DNA of 64,000 bases. It comes from Erwinia psidii (GTDB lineage: Bacteria > Pseudomonadota > Gammaproteobacteria > Enterobacterales > Enterobacteriaceae). The stretch spans positions 124,001 to 188,000 of the forward strand of contig NZ_RHHM01000006.1 of assembly GCF_003846135.1 (NCBI RefSeq), read 5' to 3'. The translations under genes were made by a program, and so were the position numbers. This document shows positions 18,652 through 28,137 of this stretch, one piece after another. How positions within the stretch are numbered: the stretch's first letter is position 1; each line of letters begins with the position of its first letter. The notes beneath the pieces are model-generated. The model was not told where the DNA came from and ran no database searches. It saw only the letters and a program-made list of their open reading frames with translations.

Positions 18652-19539
18652 TTAAACCAGATATTTATTGAACCACCCCAGCGTCCGTTGCCAGGCAAGG
18701 TCAGCGGCAGACTTGTCATAGCGCGGCGTCGAATCATTATGAAAACCGTGGTTCACTTCCGGGTAGATGTGCGCCTCATAGACTTTATTACCGGCTTTCA
18801 GTGCCGCCTCATATGCGGGCCAGCCCTCATTAATACGCGTGTCCAGTCCGGCGTAATGCAACAGCAGCGGGGCTTTGATCCGTTCAACATCCTTCGCCGC
18901 AGGCTGGCGACCATAAAACGGCACCGCACAGGCCAGCTCCGGGTAAGCCACCGCGGCCGCATTCGCCACGCCACCGCCGTAGCAAAAACCGGTAATGCCC
19001 ACTTTGCCGGTGGTGCGTGCATCCTGCATCAGAAACTCAATCGCGGCAAAAAAGTCGTTCATCAGTTTGGTGGGATCGATCTGCTGTTGTAACTCACGCC
19101 CTTTTTCATCATTACCGGGATAACCGCCCATCGCACTCAGACCATCCGGTGCCAGCGCAATAAATCCGGCTTTCGCCACCCGCCGCGCCACGTCTTCAAT
19201 ATAGGGATTCAGCCCACGGTTTTCATGAACCACCACTACCGCCGGAAGCTTGCCGTTCGCTTTGGCCGGACGCACCAGGTAGCCACGTACCGTCTGGTTG
19301 CCGTGTGGCGAAGGGTAATGGATATATTCCGGCAGGATACCCGGATCGGTAAATTCCACCTGCTGTGCCAGCGCGTAATTGGGGGTGAGCGAGGTCAGCA
19401 GGGCCGCCGCCGTCAGTCCCCCCACCGCGAATTTTCCGGCCAGCGAAAGAAACTCGCGTTTATTGATTTTGCCGTGCACGTAATAGTCATAGATTTCGAG
19501 CAATTCAGGAGAGAAGTCTTTCGCAGTCAGTCGGGACAT
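18652..19539 (-). CDS. Dienelactone hydrolase family protein (YghX-like)
   Basis: A 295-residue alpha/beta hydrolase. The N-terminal 55 residues include a hydrophobic stretch resembling a Tat-like or membrane signal (KREFLSLAGKFAVGGLTAAA, then NYALAQQ). The catalytic domain has the nucleophile in GFCYGGG (Cys as in dienelactone hydrolases), an Asp in HYAGLDTRINEG and the His in EVNHGFHND. The natural substrate is unknown. AAGGAGCCC precedes the ATG. It resembles E. coli YghX, which is a broken gene in some strains but intact here. The M19 relic is transcribed divergently from it. Confidence 0.9.
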   Translation of the reverse strand: MSRLTAKDFSPELLEIYDYYVHGKINKREFLSLAGKFAVGGLTAAALLTSLTPNYALAQQVEFTDPGILPEYIHYPSPHGNQTVRGYLVRPAKANGKLPAVVVVHENRGLNPYIEDVARRVAKAGFIALAPDGLSAMGGYPGNDEKGRELQQQIDPTKLMNDFFAAIEFLMQDARTTGKVGITGFCYGGGVANAAAVAYPELACAVPFYGRQPAAKDVERIKAPLLLHYAGLDTRINEGWPAYEAALKAGNKVYEAHIYPEVNHGFHNDSTPRYDKSAADLAWQRTLGWFNKYLV

Positions 19540-19671
19540 CAGAGGGCTCCTTCATGTTATTTATCCTGCACAGCACATTTTGGCCAGGCAGACGTGGGGA
19601 ATTTCAATGCATCCTTTATTTAACATTGCATACGTCGCCTGATAACAACAGGCCTGATTTGATAATTTATC

Positions 19672-20690
19672 ATGACCGGTTCCCCTGACGCTTTTCGCCA
19701 ACCCATCTTTGATGGCCACAACGATTTGTTGTTGCGGCTGTGGCTAAGCCAGTCCGACAATCCGACAATCCGACAGACGATTTTCTTCACGGCTCTCTGG
19801 ACGACCATCTTGATATGACCCGTATCCGCCAGGGCGGCTTTGCCGGGGAGTTATTTGCCGTGTTTGTGCCACCCGTACAGTATGTTAAGCAACTTCAGCC
19901 GGATTACGATGAACGGCAATACAGCGCGCTGGCCATTACCGAGGCACAGATCGCCCTGCTGCATAACGTGGCAGAACGATCGCAAGGGCAAGCCCGCGTC
20001 TGCCGCACTACCGGTGAGATCGAACAGTGCACAGAACAGGATCTGCTGGCAATGGTGCTGTACATTGAGGGCGCGGAAGCACTGGATGTCGGATACAGCC
20101 AGCCCGACGGTTGGGTTGCCGCCGGGCTGGCCAGTACCGGGCCACTGTGAAATCTGCCAAATGCCTTTAGCTACCGCGTAACCGGCAATTTTCCCGGCTC
20201 GCCGGGCAGTGGCGACGGACTGACGCAAGCCGGTCTGAATCTGCTGCGGGTACGCAATCAGCAACGGCTGCTGATCGACCTTTCCCAAACGACGTCTTTG
20301 TCGATAGCGACAACAACACCACGAACATATGAATGAAAAAGCGTTCTGGCAGCGCCGCTGGTGGCCAGCCACTCGAATGTCCATGCTCTGTGCAATCAGC
20401 CACGCAATCTCACCGATGATCAACTGGCCGCCAGCGGGAGTTTTGTCGGGGTTAACTTCGGTAACGCGTTTCTGCGTGCCGACGGCAAACGCGACAGTGA
20501 TGCGCCGCCTGGTGAAATAGTCCGTCATCTGGACCATTTGCTGGAGAAACCGGGAGAAGATGGCGTGGGCTTCGGCTCCGATTTCGACGGCATCAGCGTG
20601 CCTGAACCACTGGGTGACGTCGCCGGATTGCCACGGCAGAACTGGCAAAAAAATCCTTCTGCAGCAGGCGACGCTATCCACTCAGCCCCT
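19672..20690 (+). pseudogene. Decayed membrane dipeptidase (peptidase M19)
   Basis: Joined across frames, the region spells an M19 renal-dipeptidase-like enzyme: IFDGHNDLLLRLW (the zinc-binding HxD start), TRIRQGGFAGELFAVF, a VLYIEGAEALD block, ASHSNVHALCNQPRNLTDDQ and GEDGVGFGSDFDGIS. Breaks visible: an extra eight-base repeat at 19753-19776 shifts the frame. A TGA at about 20149 stands where Trp is expected (GPL-stop-NLPNAF). Further shifts occur near 20290-20360. Bases 20690-20866 continue with a C-terminal scrap containing another TAG and ending THRWWYLNNQ, which I could not assign. The gene is dead. Confidence 0.85.
19753..19776 (+). repeat. Three tandem copies of an 8-base unit causing a frameshift
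   Basis: TCCGACAA occurs twice followed by TCCGACAG. Removing one copy restores the M19 reading QSDNPTDDF, so a slipped-strand duplication is the probable inactivating event at this point. Confidence 0.75.
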
Positions 20691-20927
20691 GCGGTCCGGC
20701 ACAGTGTGTCGGACACTGGCAGCATCAGCAGCTGAACCTGGCATCTCTGACCCCGGCGATTTATTAGCAGATGACCGTGGATACGCTTAATGCGCTACAG
20801 CTGACATTAAGCAAAACCCATCGCTGGTGGTATCTGAATAATCAGCCAGCACCGCCTGTTCACTGAACCTCATTCCTTTTTAACCGTGCCCTTCGCTTAT
20901 CGTGACGTTATTTTGCTGCGTAAGAGA

Positions 20928-20955
20928 TAAAGTTCTGATGCTATCGATCCGATAA
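20928..20955 (+). promoter_or_regulatory. Sigma-28 (FliA) type promoter of the chemoreceptor gene
   Basis: TAAAGTTC and TCCGATAA are separated by 12 bases, close to the FliA consensus TAAAGTTT-N11-GCCGATAA. It lies 38 bases upstream of the MCP start codon. This fits control of the receptor with the primary flagellar regulon. Confidence 0.7.
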
Positions 20956-20993
20956 CCAGTTAAGCAGTCATCCACCACAACTGAGTACATAGC

Positions 20994-22679
20994 ATGATTA
21001 AAAATATAAAGGTCGTTACCAGCATAATTATCATGCTGGTGGTATTTAGCGGACTGCTGTTGATCTCCAGCGCCCTCTCTTTTAAAGCCATTAGCCAGGA
21101 TAAAAATAATTTCATTCACGCTAACGTGCTCAATTACCAGCAGGGGCAACTCAGTCACAGCTGGCAAACGCTGCTCAAGACCCGGGTTATTATCAACCGG
21201 GTCGCTATCCGCATACTGAAAAAGCAAACCGATCCGGCGGCACAGGCAGCCATCGCCAAACTGCTCACTGATGCTTCTGCTTCACTGACGGTGGCCGCGG
21301 ATCATTTTGCCCTTTATAAAAATTCTCCCGCCGTTAGCGGGCAAAGTCCTGAGCTGGCGACACAGGTTGCCAGCGATTTCCAGCAGCTGTCAGATACGCT
21401 ATCGATGTCAGTCCAGTACCTGCGGGCAAATAATTATGACGCCTACAGCAATCTGGATACGCAAAAAGCCCAGGAAATGATGGATGACATTTACAGGCAA
21501 TGGTGTGCTCAAAACGATGTGCTGTTGGCGGGCGGAATGGAGCAGAATCAACACAGCTACAGCCATATGACATGGACGCTGGCCACCGTGCTACTGGTAC
21601 TGGTACTGCTGGTACTGGCGATCTGGGTGGTGATCAGAACCGTGCTGCTGGCCCCGCTGAACCAGGTGACAACCCACATTAAGGGCATCGCCGGTGGCGA
21701 TCTTTCCGGCCAACTGCAAGTGGAGGGGCGCAGCGAGATGGGACTGCTCGCAGCACATCTCACCATGATGCAACAGTCATTGCGCGATACCGTCGGCCAT
21801 GTGCGCGACAGTGCCGGGGCTATTTATAGTGGTGCCAACGACATTTCCCAGGGGAATAACGATCTTTCTGCCAGGACGGAGCAGCAGGCAGCCTCCCTTG
21901 AGCAGACCGCCGCCAGTATGGAACAGCTGACCGCCACCGTGAAACAGAACGCCGAAAATGCCCGCCAGGCTTCACAGCTGGCGAAAAGCGCCTCCGAAAC
22001 CGCCGAAAAAGGGGGTCAGGTGGTGGATGGCGTGGTGAAAACCATGAGTGAAATTGCGGGAAGTTCACAGAAAATAGCCGATATTATCAGCGTAATAGAC
22101 GGCATTGCCTTCCAGACCAATATTCTTGCGCTGAACGCGGCGGTGGAAGCTGCCCGCGCCGGTGAACAGGGACGCGGTTTTGCCGTAGTGGCCGGTGAAG
22201 TACGCAATCTCGCCCAGCGCAGCGCACAGGCAGCGAAAGAGATCAAAACCCTGATTGAAGCATCGGTCAACCGGGTCGACGCCGGATCTCAGCAGGTGAC
22301 TGTCGCCGGTGAAACCATGCACGATATCGTCGCCGCCGTCATGCGCGTCACCGATATTATGGGGGAAATTGCTTCCGCCTCTGATGAACAGAGCCGGGGT
22401 ATCGATCAGATTGGTCATGCCGTTACCGAGATGGATCGCGTTACACAGCAAAATGCCGCGCTGGTGCAGGAGTCTGCGGCCGGCGCCGCTTTACTGGAAC
22501 AGCAGGCCAGCCGTCTTTCACAGGCGGTTGCAGCATTCAAAACAGACGGACAGGCAGCGCGGTTGAACCAACTGCAAAATACCCCGGTACCATCTGCAGC
22601 AGCCATGCCTCCCCCGAGGCGCCTGCCTTCACCACCGAAGGCGCAGGCGGCAGAGGAAAGCAACTGGGAAACGTTTTAA
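20994..22679 (+). CDS. Methyl-accepting chemotaxis protein (Tar/Tsr type)
   Basis: A 561-residue classical chemoreceptor. TM1 is at about residues 7-30, followed by a periplasmic four-helix ligand-binding domain (about 31-185), TM2 (about 190-212), HAMP, methylation helices, the signalling tip IAFQTNILALNAAVEAARAG with EQGRGFAVVAGEVRNLA, and the C-terminal NWETF pentapeptide that tethers CheR and CheB. The ligand is unknown; the periplasmic domain is of the Tar-like 4HB type. Transcribed from its own sigma-28 promoter. Confidence 0.95.
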   Translation: MIKNIKVVTSIIIMLVVFSGLLLISSALSFKAISQDKNNFIHANVLNYQQGQLSHSWQTLLKTRVIINRVAIRILKKQTDPAAQAAIAKLLTDASASLTVAADHFALYKNSPAVSGQSPELATQVASDFQQLSDTLSMSVQYLRANNYDAYSNLDTQKAQEMMDDIYRQWCAQNDVLLAGGMEQNQHSYSHMTWTLATVLLVLVLLVLAIWVVIRTVLLAPLNQVTTHIKGIAGGDLSGQLQVEGRSEMGLLAAHLTMMQQSLRDTVGHVRDSAGAIYSGANDISQGNNDLSARTEQQAASLEQTAASMEQLTATVKQNAENARQASQLAKSASETAEKGGQVVDGVVKTMSEIAGSSQKIADIISVIDGIAFQTNILALNAAVEAARAGEQGRGFAVVAGEVRNLAQRSAQAAKEIKTLIEASVNRVDAGSQQVTVAGETMHDIVAAVMRVTDIMGEIASASDEQSRGIDQIGHAVTEMDRVTQQNAALVQESAAGAALLEQQASRLSQAVAAFKTDGQAARLNQLQNTPVPSAAAMPPPRRLPSPPKAQAAEESNWETF

Positions 22680-22692
22680 ACCTTAACATCAG

Positions 22693-23565
22693 CTACCTCG
22701 TCGGGGCCTGAGTACCGCAGATAACCGGTAAAACCTGCCACATCAGCGCCAGAAATTTACGCAGTTTGGCAGGATAATATCGGCCCAGGGACAGACCAGA
22801 TAAACAGGCAGCGGCTCTGCACGCCATTGGGAACAAAGGTGCAGCAGCCGCCCGCTGGCAATATCGTCAGCTACCACCCATTTCGACGCCACTCCCGCCC
22901 CCTGTAGCACACTGTGACGGAAGGCATAAAGACTGTCGGTAAATAATCGTGGGCGAATATCGATCTGCTCTGTCTCGCCGTGGTCACTGTGCAGCATCAG
23001 CTGATGGCGGTAAAAGGTGCTGAACGCGACCCAGGGCAGATCGGCGAGTGCTGCCGGATGGTCACGGGCGTTGCGTAACGGGAATAAATCCACGCAAGCC
23101 ACCACAATACGCGGAACCTCGGCCACCAGTACCGCCACCACGGAAGGATCGGTTAGTGCTCCACTATGCACCGCCCCCTGCAATAAAATCGGGCCGTCGA
23201 TCGCTGCGCATCTATTCCAGGGACATTTGCGGGTAGCTTTGCAAATAACGCTGTAGCGGCGCGATCATTTGACCTGGCCAAATGCATGGGGGACCAATAC
23301 CCGCAACAGATCCCCAGGATCTTCTGTGGTCCCACGCGGATCGTCCTCAATCGCCTGCCAGCTCTCCAGCAGCGCCCTCAACGTTCCCCGTCTTCGGTGA
23401 GTTTCATCACATAGGTGGTACGCTGCATCAGCTTGAGTCCGAGTAATTTTTCCAGCGACTGTAGTCGTCGGGTGACGGGTGGCCGGGCGCAGTGGCATTA
23501 CTGACGCTGAGTGGCTGCGGCAGTAATGCCACTGCGCTGGACAAAGATAACCCCACCTGCGGTGG
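22693..23565 (-). pseudogene. Decayed LysR-family regulator
   Basis: Pieces on the minus strand add up to a LysR regulator. The helix-turn-helix remnant (LSVSNATA, then TRRLQSLEKLLGLKLMQRT read in shifted frames) lies near 23400-23540. A middle part (DPGDLLRVLVPHAFG) is near 23280-23350, and the effector domain (ARDHPAALADLPWVAFS) at 23183-22743. The true C-terminus KLRKFLALM is one frame away from the preceding part. Several frameshifts separate these parts. A seven-base repeat array lies right at its 5' edge. The regulator cannot be functional. Confidence 0.75.
23487..23537. repeat. 17-base perfect inverted repeat
   Basis: GCGCAGTGGCATTACTG (23487-23503) and its exact reverse complement at 23521-23537 flank a 17-base spacer, within the DNA-binding part of the LysR relic. 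It could fold as a stable hairpin. It may be a by-product of the rearrangement that broke the gene. Confidence 0.7.
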
Positions 23566-23580
23566 CAGATTAGCCAGCGG

Positions 23581-23636
23581 CAGGCGACAGGCGACAGGCG
23601 ACAGGCGGCAGGCGGCAGGCGGCAGGCGGCAGGCGG
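23581..23636. repeat. Eight tandem copies of a 7-base unit
   Basis: Three copies of CAGGCGA followed by five of CAGGCGG, a perfect array of period seven. Seven is not a multiple of three, so copy-number change would shift any reading frame across it. It lies at the 5' edge of the LysR relic and about 350 bases upstream of ftnA. Confidence 0.95.
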
Positions 23637-23988
23637 CAGACAATTATGCAGCGGCCCACAACGGTAAAATCTTTCCGCGACAGATGATAAAAATATCATT
23701 AAATACCAATTTCATGGCCCGGAGAAAATAAATATCCCTGTGCAGATATAGCCCGATCCAGGCACATTAATTTAATACGGATTAATAATAAGAATGGTTA
23801 TCAAAACCATTTAAAAAATGGAATGATTGGAATTACCGGGGGAATAATTATCACTTATCTTTCATTACATTAGAAATAAATAAATCAGGATAAAAAAATC
23901 AACTAACGGTTTTTATTTTGCACTCTACCGTGCATAATGCGCGCAATTATACCATTATTAAAATTCACCGTAAAAATATGGAGCCGCT

Positions 23989-24498
23989 ATGCTGACCAGC
24001 GAAATGACCGCCAAACTGAACGATCAGTTAAATCTGGAATTCTTTTCTGCCAATCTTTATTTGCAGATGAGCGCCTGGTGTACTGATAAAGGGTTTGAAG
24101 GCGCTGCCGCCTTCATGCGTGAGCATTCTGCTGAAGAGATGCAGCATATGCAGCGCCTGTTTAACTACCTGAGCGATACCGGTGCCATGCCGGTACTTGG
24201 CGCGATCGCCGCGCCGCCAATCGCGTTTAACTCGCTGAATGAGGTGCTGCAGCAGGCTTACGATCACGAAAAACTGATCACCAGCAAAATTAATGAGCTG
24301 GCCCATGCAGCAATCACCACACAGGATTATTCCACCTTTAATTTCCTGCAATGGTACGTGGCTGAGCAGCATGAAGAAGAGAAGCTGTTCAAATCCGTGC
24401 TGGATAAACTGGCGCTGGTAGGCAACAGCGGTGAAGCGCTGTTCTTTGTGGATAAAGATCTGATGAAGATGAGTAGCGACAGCCACCCGCAGTCGTAA
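23989..24498 (+). CDS. ftnA: Non-heme ferritin
   Basis: A 169-residue ferritin subunit; 24 of them form an iron-storage shell. The ferroxidase ligands are visible: Glu17 in [12 protein letters not shown], the EEMQHMQR Glu/His, and EQHEEEKLF. Length fits FtnA (165 in E. coli). It stores ferric iron and so complements the heme-uptake genes and nearby catalase. ATGGAGCC precedes the ATG. The AT-rich region upstream holds a short inverted repeat (AATGGTT, AACCATT at 23793-23811). Confidence 0.95.
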   Translation: MLTSEMTAKLNDQLNLEFFSANLYLQMSAWCTDKGFEGAAAFMREHSAEEMQHMQRLFNYLSDTGAMPVLGAIAAPPIAFNSLNEVLQQAYDHEKLITSKINELAHAAITTQDYSTFNFLQWYVAEQHEEEKLFKSVLDKLALVGNSGEALFFVDKDLMKMSSDSHPQS

Positions 24499-24504
24499 CC
24501 GACA

Positions 24505-24528
24505 GCAGGGCGGAGTATCCCGCCCTGC
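24505..24528 (+). terminator. Hairpin after ftnA
   Basis: GCAGGGCGG and CCGCCCTGC form a nine-base stem with a six-base loop seven bases after the stop codon. The following AAATACCG is not a T-run, so termination may be inefficient. Confidence 0.6.
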
Positions 24529-25444
24529 AAATACCGCCGCTTTATTCCGCCTCACTCTCCCGGAGACTGAATACAAATATCCGCTGGATGTGCTCAGTTC
24601 AGGCAGTCACCTCATGAACCGCGGCGTTTCGCTTTAAACACCCCCACCATTTGCCACAAAATTCCCTCTTAGTGAAAGAAACAGGTACTCTGCGTAGGGT
24701 ATACCCGGTAGTCCAGCCACCGGCCTGCGGCAGATGGATGATATGCAGGGGCATTTTGCCCGGCTGGAAAAGCACCAGCGAAACTCCGGTGATTAACCCA
24801 ACGGAGATGGCACCCGGCGCCTTCGTTATTTTTCATCTCCTCTTGTACGCCAGATTTTTTTAATCAGATACGCATGTCACTTTTTCATCAGAAACCAGTG
24901 ATGCCAAAAGAGTCTCTCTGCACAGCTGGTTTACACCTAACCATCTCAAAATGAAGGAAACAGTGCTACACCTCTTATGGTTCAGCGTGGCCTGTTGCCG
25001 CTTCTCCGCCTTTACCTTTTTCACACGGTAGTAACATTTCACCTATTAATTTGATAGTTGACATTGGCTCTCTACTCAGCGCAATTCCATGTAAGGTATG
25101 TGTGATTTCAGGCAGATAGCCTGTATCATCCAACGCAGAAAAAGCCAGAGCGGCACCCACCAGCAGATTGAGGTGGGGAATAACAAGCCCCGATAAGCAA
25201 AACGATCGATAAGATCCTTCACAGCAAAAATAATAAGTGTCCTGAAAGTTTTCGGTGATTTCACGTCGTGCGTGAAGCAGCGATGTCTTTTGCGTTTTTT
25301 AGCAGATGGCATCGCTCGTCGACGAATCATCCGCTAACAGGCGGCTTTCCTTAATCTGTGCCTTTGTGCCGTAAAAAACAGGCTGCTGACACAAGCGACT
25401 CTGCGGAAATACGTTTTACCCCAATAACCGATGAGGATAGTGTG
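24529..25444. other. Long intergenic region with possible gene scraps
   Basis: About 900 bases. A short frame near 24725-24800 reads LRQMDDMQGHFARLEKHQ and a minus-strand stretch at 25160-24975 reads GYLPEITHTLHGIALSREP, but neither could be assigned to a family and both are bounded by stops. They may be ends of lost genes. The 3' part must contain the katB promoter; GAGGAT at about 25435 is its ribosome site. Confidence 0.45.
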
Positions 25445-26992
25445 ATGAGCAATGACCATATCACCGGCGGATTCAATAACCGGAAAAAACTCCTGCTTGC
25501 TATAGTCTCGCTGACCATTAGCCAGATGACGATGGCAGAGACCTTAACCCGCGATAATGGCGCACCAGTGGGTGATAACCAAAACTCGCAAACTGCCGGT
25601 GCCAACGGCCCGGTGCTGTTACAGGATGTGCAACTGCTGCAAAAGTTGCAGCGTTTCGATCGCGAGCGCATCCCTGAGCGCGTGGTACATGCCCGCGGCA
25701 CCGGGGCACACGGTGAGTTCACCGCGACGGCAGATATTTCCGACCTGACCATCGCGAAAGTGTTTACCGTTGGCAGCAAGACCCCGGTATTCGTTCGTTT
25801 CTCCAGTGTGGTACACGGTAACCACTCACCGGAAACGCTGCGCGATCCGCGCGGATTCGCCACCAAGTTCTATACCACCGATGGCAACTGGGATCTGGTC
25901 GGCAATAACTTCCCCACGTTCTTCATTCGCGATGCCATCAAGTTCCCGGACATGGTGCACGCATTCAAGCCGGATCCCCGCACCAACCTGGATAATGATT
26001 CACGTCGCTTCGATTTCTTTTCTCATGTGCCGGAATCAACCCGTACCCTGACACTGCTTTACTCCAACGAAGGAACACCGGCTTCCTACCGCAACATGGA
26101 TGGTAATGGCGTTCATGCCTATAAGCTGGTCAACAGCAAGGGTGAAGTGCATTACGTCAAGTTCCACTGGAAAACGCTGCAGGGGATTAAAAACCTCGAC
26201 CCACAGCAGGTTGAGCAGGTACAGGGCAAAGACTACAGCCACATGACACACGATTTGGTGGCGGCGATCGATCGTGGCGATTACCCCAAATGGGATCTCT
26301 ACATCCAGGTGCTGAAGCCGGAGGATCTGAAGACGTTTGATTTTGATCCTCTGGATGCCACCAAAATCTGGCCAAACGTACCGGAGCGTAAAATTGGCCA
26401 GATGGTGCTGAATAAAAACCCGGATAACGTATTCCAGGAAACCGAGCAGGTGGCGATGGCTCCTTCCAACCTGGTGCCGGGAATTGAACCGTCGGAAGAT
26501 AAGCTGCTTCAGGGTCGTCTGTTCGCCTATGCCGATACGCAGCTCTACCGTATTGGGGCCAACGGACTAAGCCTGCCGATTAACCGTCCACACAGCCCGG
26601 TTAATAACGGCAACCAGGATGGCAGCCTCAATAGCAGCCACACGCAGGATAAGGGGGTCAATTACCAGCCAAGCCGCCTGTGGCCGCGTGAAGAGCTGGC
26701 CTCCGCCCGCTACAGCCATACGCCGCTGGAAGGCACCACGCAGCAAAGCAAAATCCAGCGCGAGCAGAACTTTAAGCAGGCCGGCGAGCTGTACCGTTCT
26801 TACAGCAAAAAAGAGCAGGACGATTTGGTACATAGCCTGGGGACATCGCTGGCCGATACCGATACGGAAAGCAAAAACATCATGCTGTCCTGGTTCTACA
26901 AGGCAGATAAGGAGTACGGCACGCGTCTGACCAGGGTGGCAAAAGGGGATCTGGCCAGGGTACAGAAACTGGCGGATAAGCTTTCCGACTGA
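25445..26992 (+). CDS. katB: Periplasmic catalase (KatB-type, clade 3-like heme catalase)
   Basis: A 515-residue monofunctional heme catalase that breaks down hydrogen peroxide. A signal peptide (KKLLLAIVSLTISQMTMAE) indicates export. The catalytic His is in ERVVHARGTGAHG, the Asn in GNNFPTFF, and the heme-ligand Tyr in RLFAYADTQLYR. Start: ATG at 25445 with GAGGAT upstream gives the normal signal peptide; the open frame to 25358 would add 29 basic residues. It is followed by ankB, as in Pseudomonas, where the ankyrin protein supports KatB activity. Confidence 0.94.
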   Translation: MSNDHITGGFNNRKKLLLAIVSLTISQMTMAETLTRDNGAPVGDNQNSQTAGANGPVLLQDVQLLQKLQRFDRERIPERVVHARGTGAHGEFTATADISDLTIAKVFTVGSKTPVFVRFSSVVHGNHSPETLRDPRGFATKFYTTDGNWDLVGNNFPTFFIRDAIKFPDMVHAFKPDPRTNLDNDSRRFDFFSHVPESTRTLTLLYSNEGTPASYRNMDGNGVHAYKLVNSKGEVHYVKFHWKTLQGIKNLDPQQVEQVQGKDYSHMTHDLVAAIDRGDYPKWDLYIQVLKPEDLKTFDFDPLDATKIWPNVPERKIGQMVLNKNPDNVFQETEQVAMAPSNLVPGIEPSEDKLLQGRLFAYADTQLYRIGANGLSLPINRPHSPVNNGNQDGSLNSSHTQDKGVNYQPSRLWPREELASARYSHTPLEGTTQQSKIQREQNFKQAGELYRSYSKKEQDDLVHSLGTSLADTDTESKNIMLSWFYKADKEYGTRLTRVAKGDLARVQKLADKLSD

Positions 26993-27007
26993 TGTAACCG
27001 GTACGCG

Positions 27008-27026
27008 CCCGCACCCCCGGTGCGGG
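27008..27026 (+). terminator. Hairpin between katB and ankB
   Basis: CCCGCACC and GGTGCGGG pair over eight bases around a three-base loop, 16 bases past the katB stop. No T-run follows, so it could attenuate rather than end transcription into ankB. Confidence 0.5.
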
Positions 27027-27055
27027 TTGCCTGATATGCTGATGAGGAAAACGCG

Positions 27056-27595
27056 ATGAAAACGCTTTATCTCCTGTTTTGCCTGTTGGCCGCACCGGTG
27101 TGGGCCGTTCAGGCGCAGAATGACGTCAACCAGCAACAGATTAAACAACAGCTTAACAATTATCTGTGGGATGCGGCGAGGGCTGGCGATGGCAGCATGA
27201 TCGATAGTTTTATCGCCGCCAGATACGATCTTAACGCGCAGGATGAACACGGCTATACCGCGGTGATCCTGGCCGCCTACCATGGCCATCAAACGGCGGT
27301 GGAACACCTGCTGAACGCCGGAGCCGACCCCTGCCTGCGTGATAAGCACGGCAATACCGCGCTGATGGGCGCGATTTTTAAAGGCGAACTGAAGATTGCC
27401 CGCCGGCTTATCGCCGCAAAGTGCAATCCAGATACGCGTAACAATGCCGGGCAAACGGCGGCCATGTACGCCGCATTGTTCCAACAGCATGCGTTGTTAA
27501 AACAACTCAAGGCGAAAGGTGCCGATATGCACGCAACCGACGTCAATGGCAATAGCGTTGACGCGCTGGCGCGCGGGAAAATTAACGGTCATTGA
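27056..27595 (+). CDS. ankB: Periplasmic ankyrin-repeat protein (AnkB-like)
   Basis: A 179-residue protein with a signal peptide (MKTLYLLFCLLAAPVWA) and about four ankyrin repeats (DEHGYTAVILAAYHGHQTAV, DKHGNTALMGAIFKGE, NNAGQTAAMYAALFQQH). In Pseudomonas, the ankyrin protein encoded after katB is required for full catalase activity; the same order here suggests the same role. GATGAGGAAA precedes the ATG. Confidence 0.9.
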   Translation: MKTLYLLFCLLAAPVWAVQAQNDVNQQQIKQQLNNYLWDAARAGDGSMIDSFIAARYDLNAQDEHGYTAVILAAYHGHQTAVEHLLNAGADPCLRDKHGNTALMGAIFKGELKIARRLIAAKCNPDTRNNAGQTAAMYAALFQQHALLKQLKAKGADMHATDVNGNSVDALARGKINGH

Positions 27596-27624
27596 ACCTG
27601 GTTGATATTCGCCCTGGAGAGATT

Positions 27625-28081
27625 ATTCGGGCGCCATTACAAAGATCGCCGCACAGGGAACCTTTGAGGCGCTCATAATCCCCACTTTCAGGAGCGAGAT
27701 TATGGAGAAACATCCCTCCAGGTACTGGCGAGATGCTTCCAAACTCTGCTGATATCATCGTGATGAAATCTGTGTGCAAATGCATGGTCACAGGCCGATC
27801 TGTTCAGGTCAGTTGACAGAACAGGGCTGACTGTCGGTTTTTATCTCTCCAACTACTGTAATACAAAGGCCGCTTAGCGCTTTCCCAGGAAAACCTTAAC
27901 CACCTGAGACACTGGCCGCTCGCGCATGAGCAATAGGGAGAAAAAACCAACATGCGGGCATACGCTGGTCCTGCTGAGACGTGATGGAAAATGCCCGGCT
28001 AATGTTAAATACAAACAGATAAAGTGCGGCAACAACCTACCCCACTACAGCGCCAACCGTCCCGGCCCGACGAACAGATGA
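27625..28081 (+). mobile_element. Highly eroded IS6-family transposase relic
   Basis: Read through stops, this region matches an IS6-family DDE transposase in order. RSEIMEKHPSRYWRDASKL (about 27690-27744) is like the APELEKRLRWYWRNPSDLC block. YHRDEICVQMHGHRPI is the WRxDETYVKVxGRWAYLY catalytic block. FYLSNYCNTKAA follows, then KPTCGHTLVLLRRDGKCP and VKYKQIKCGNN, like the family KREGKCPxxVKHRQIKYRNN. There are at least three stops and one frame change, and the terminal repeats are not recognisable. An old insertion, long dead. Confidence 0.75.
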
Positions 28082-28137
28082 TAATTTGTATAAGTGGATA
28101 AATAGCATCTGATAACTCACTGACCACGATCCCGTTC

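Noticed and set aside
18382-19092. 236-codon plus-strand frame
   Set aside because: Mostly the antisense of the dienelactone hydrolase gene; composition follows that gene.
23492-23731. Small lipoprotein-like frame with an LSGC motif
   Set aside because: The motif arises inside the antisense strand of the LysR relic and the rest is the translated seven-base repeat; no ribosome site.
23918-23938. Possible sigma-70 promoter of ftnA (TTGCAC and CATAAT)
   Set aside because: The two boxes are only nine bases apart, too close for a promoter.
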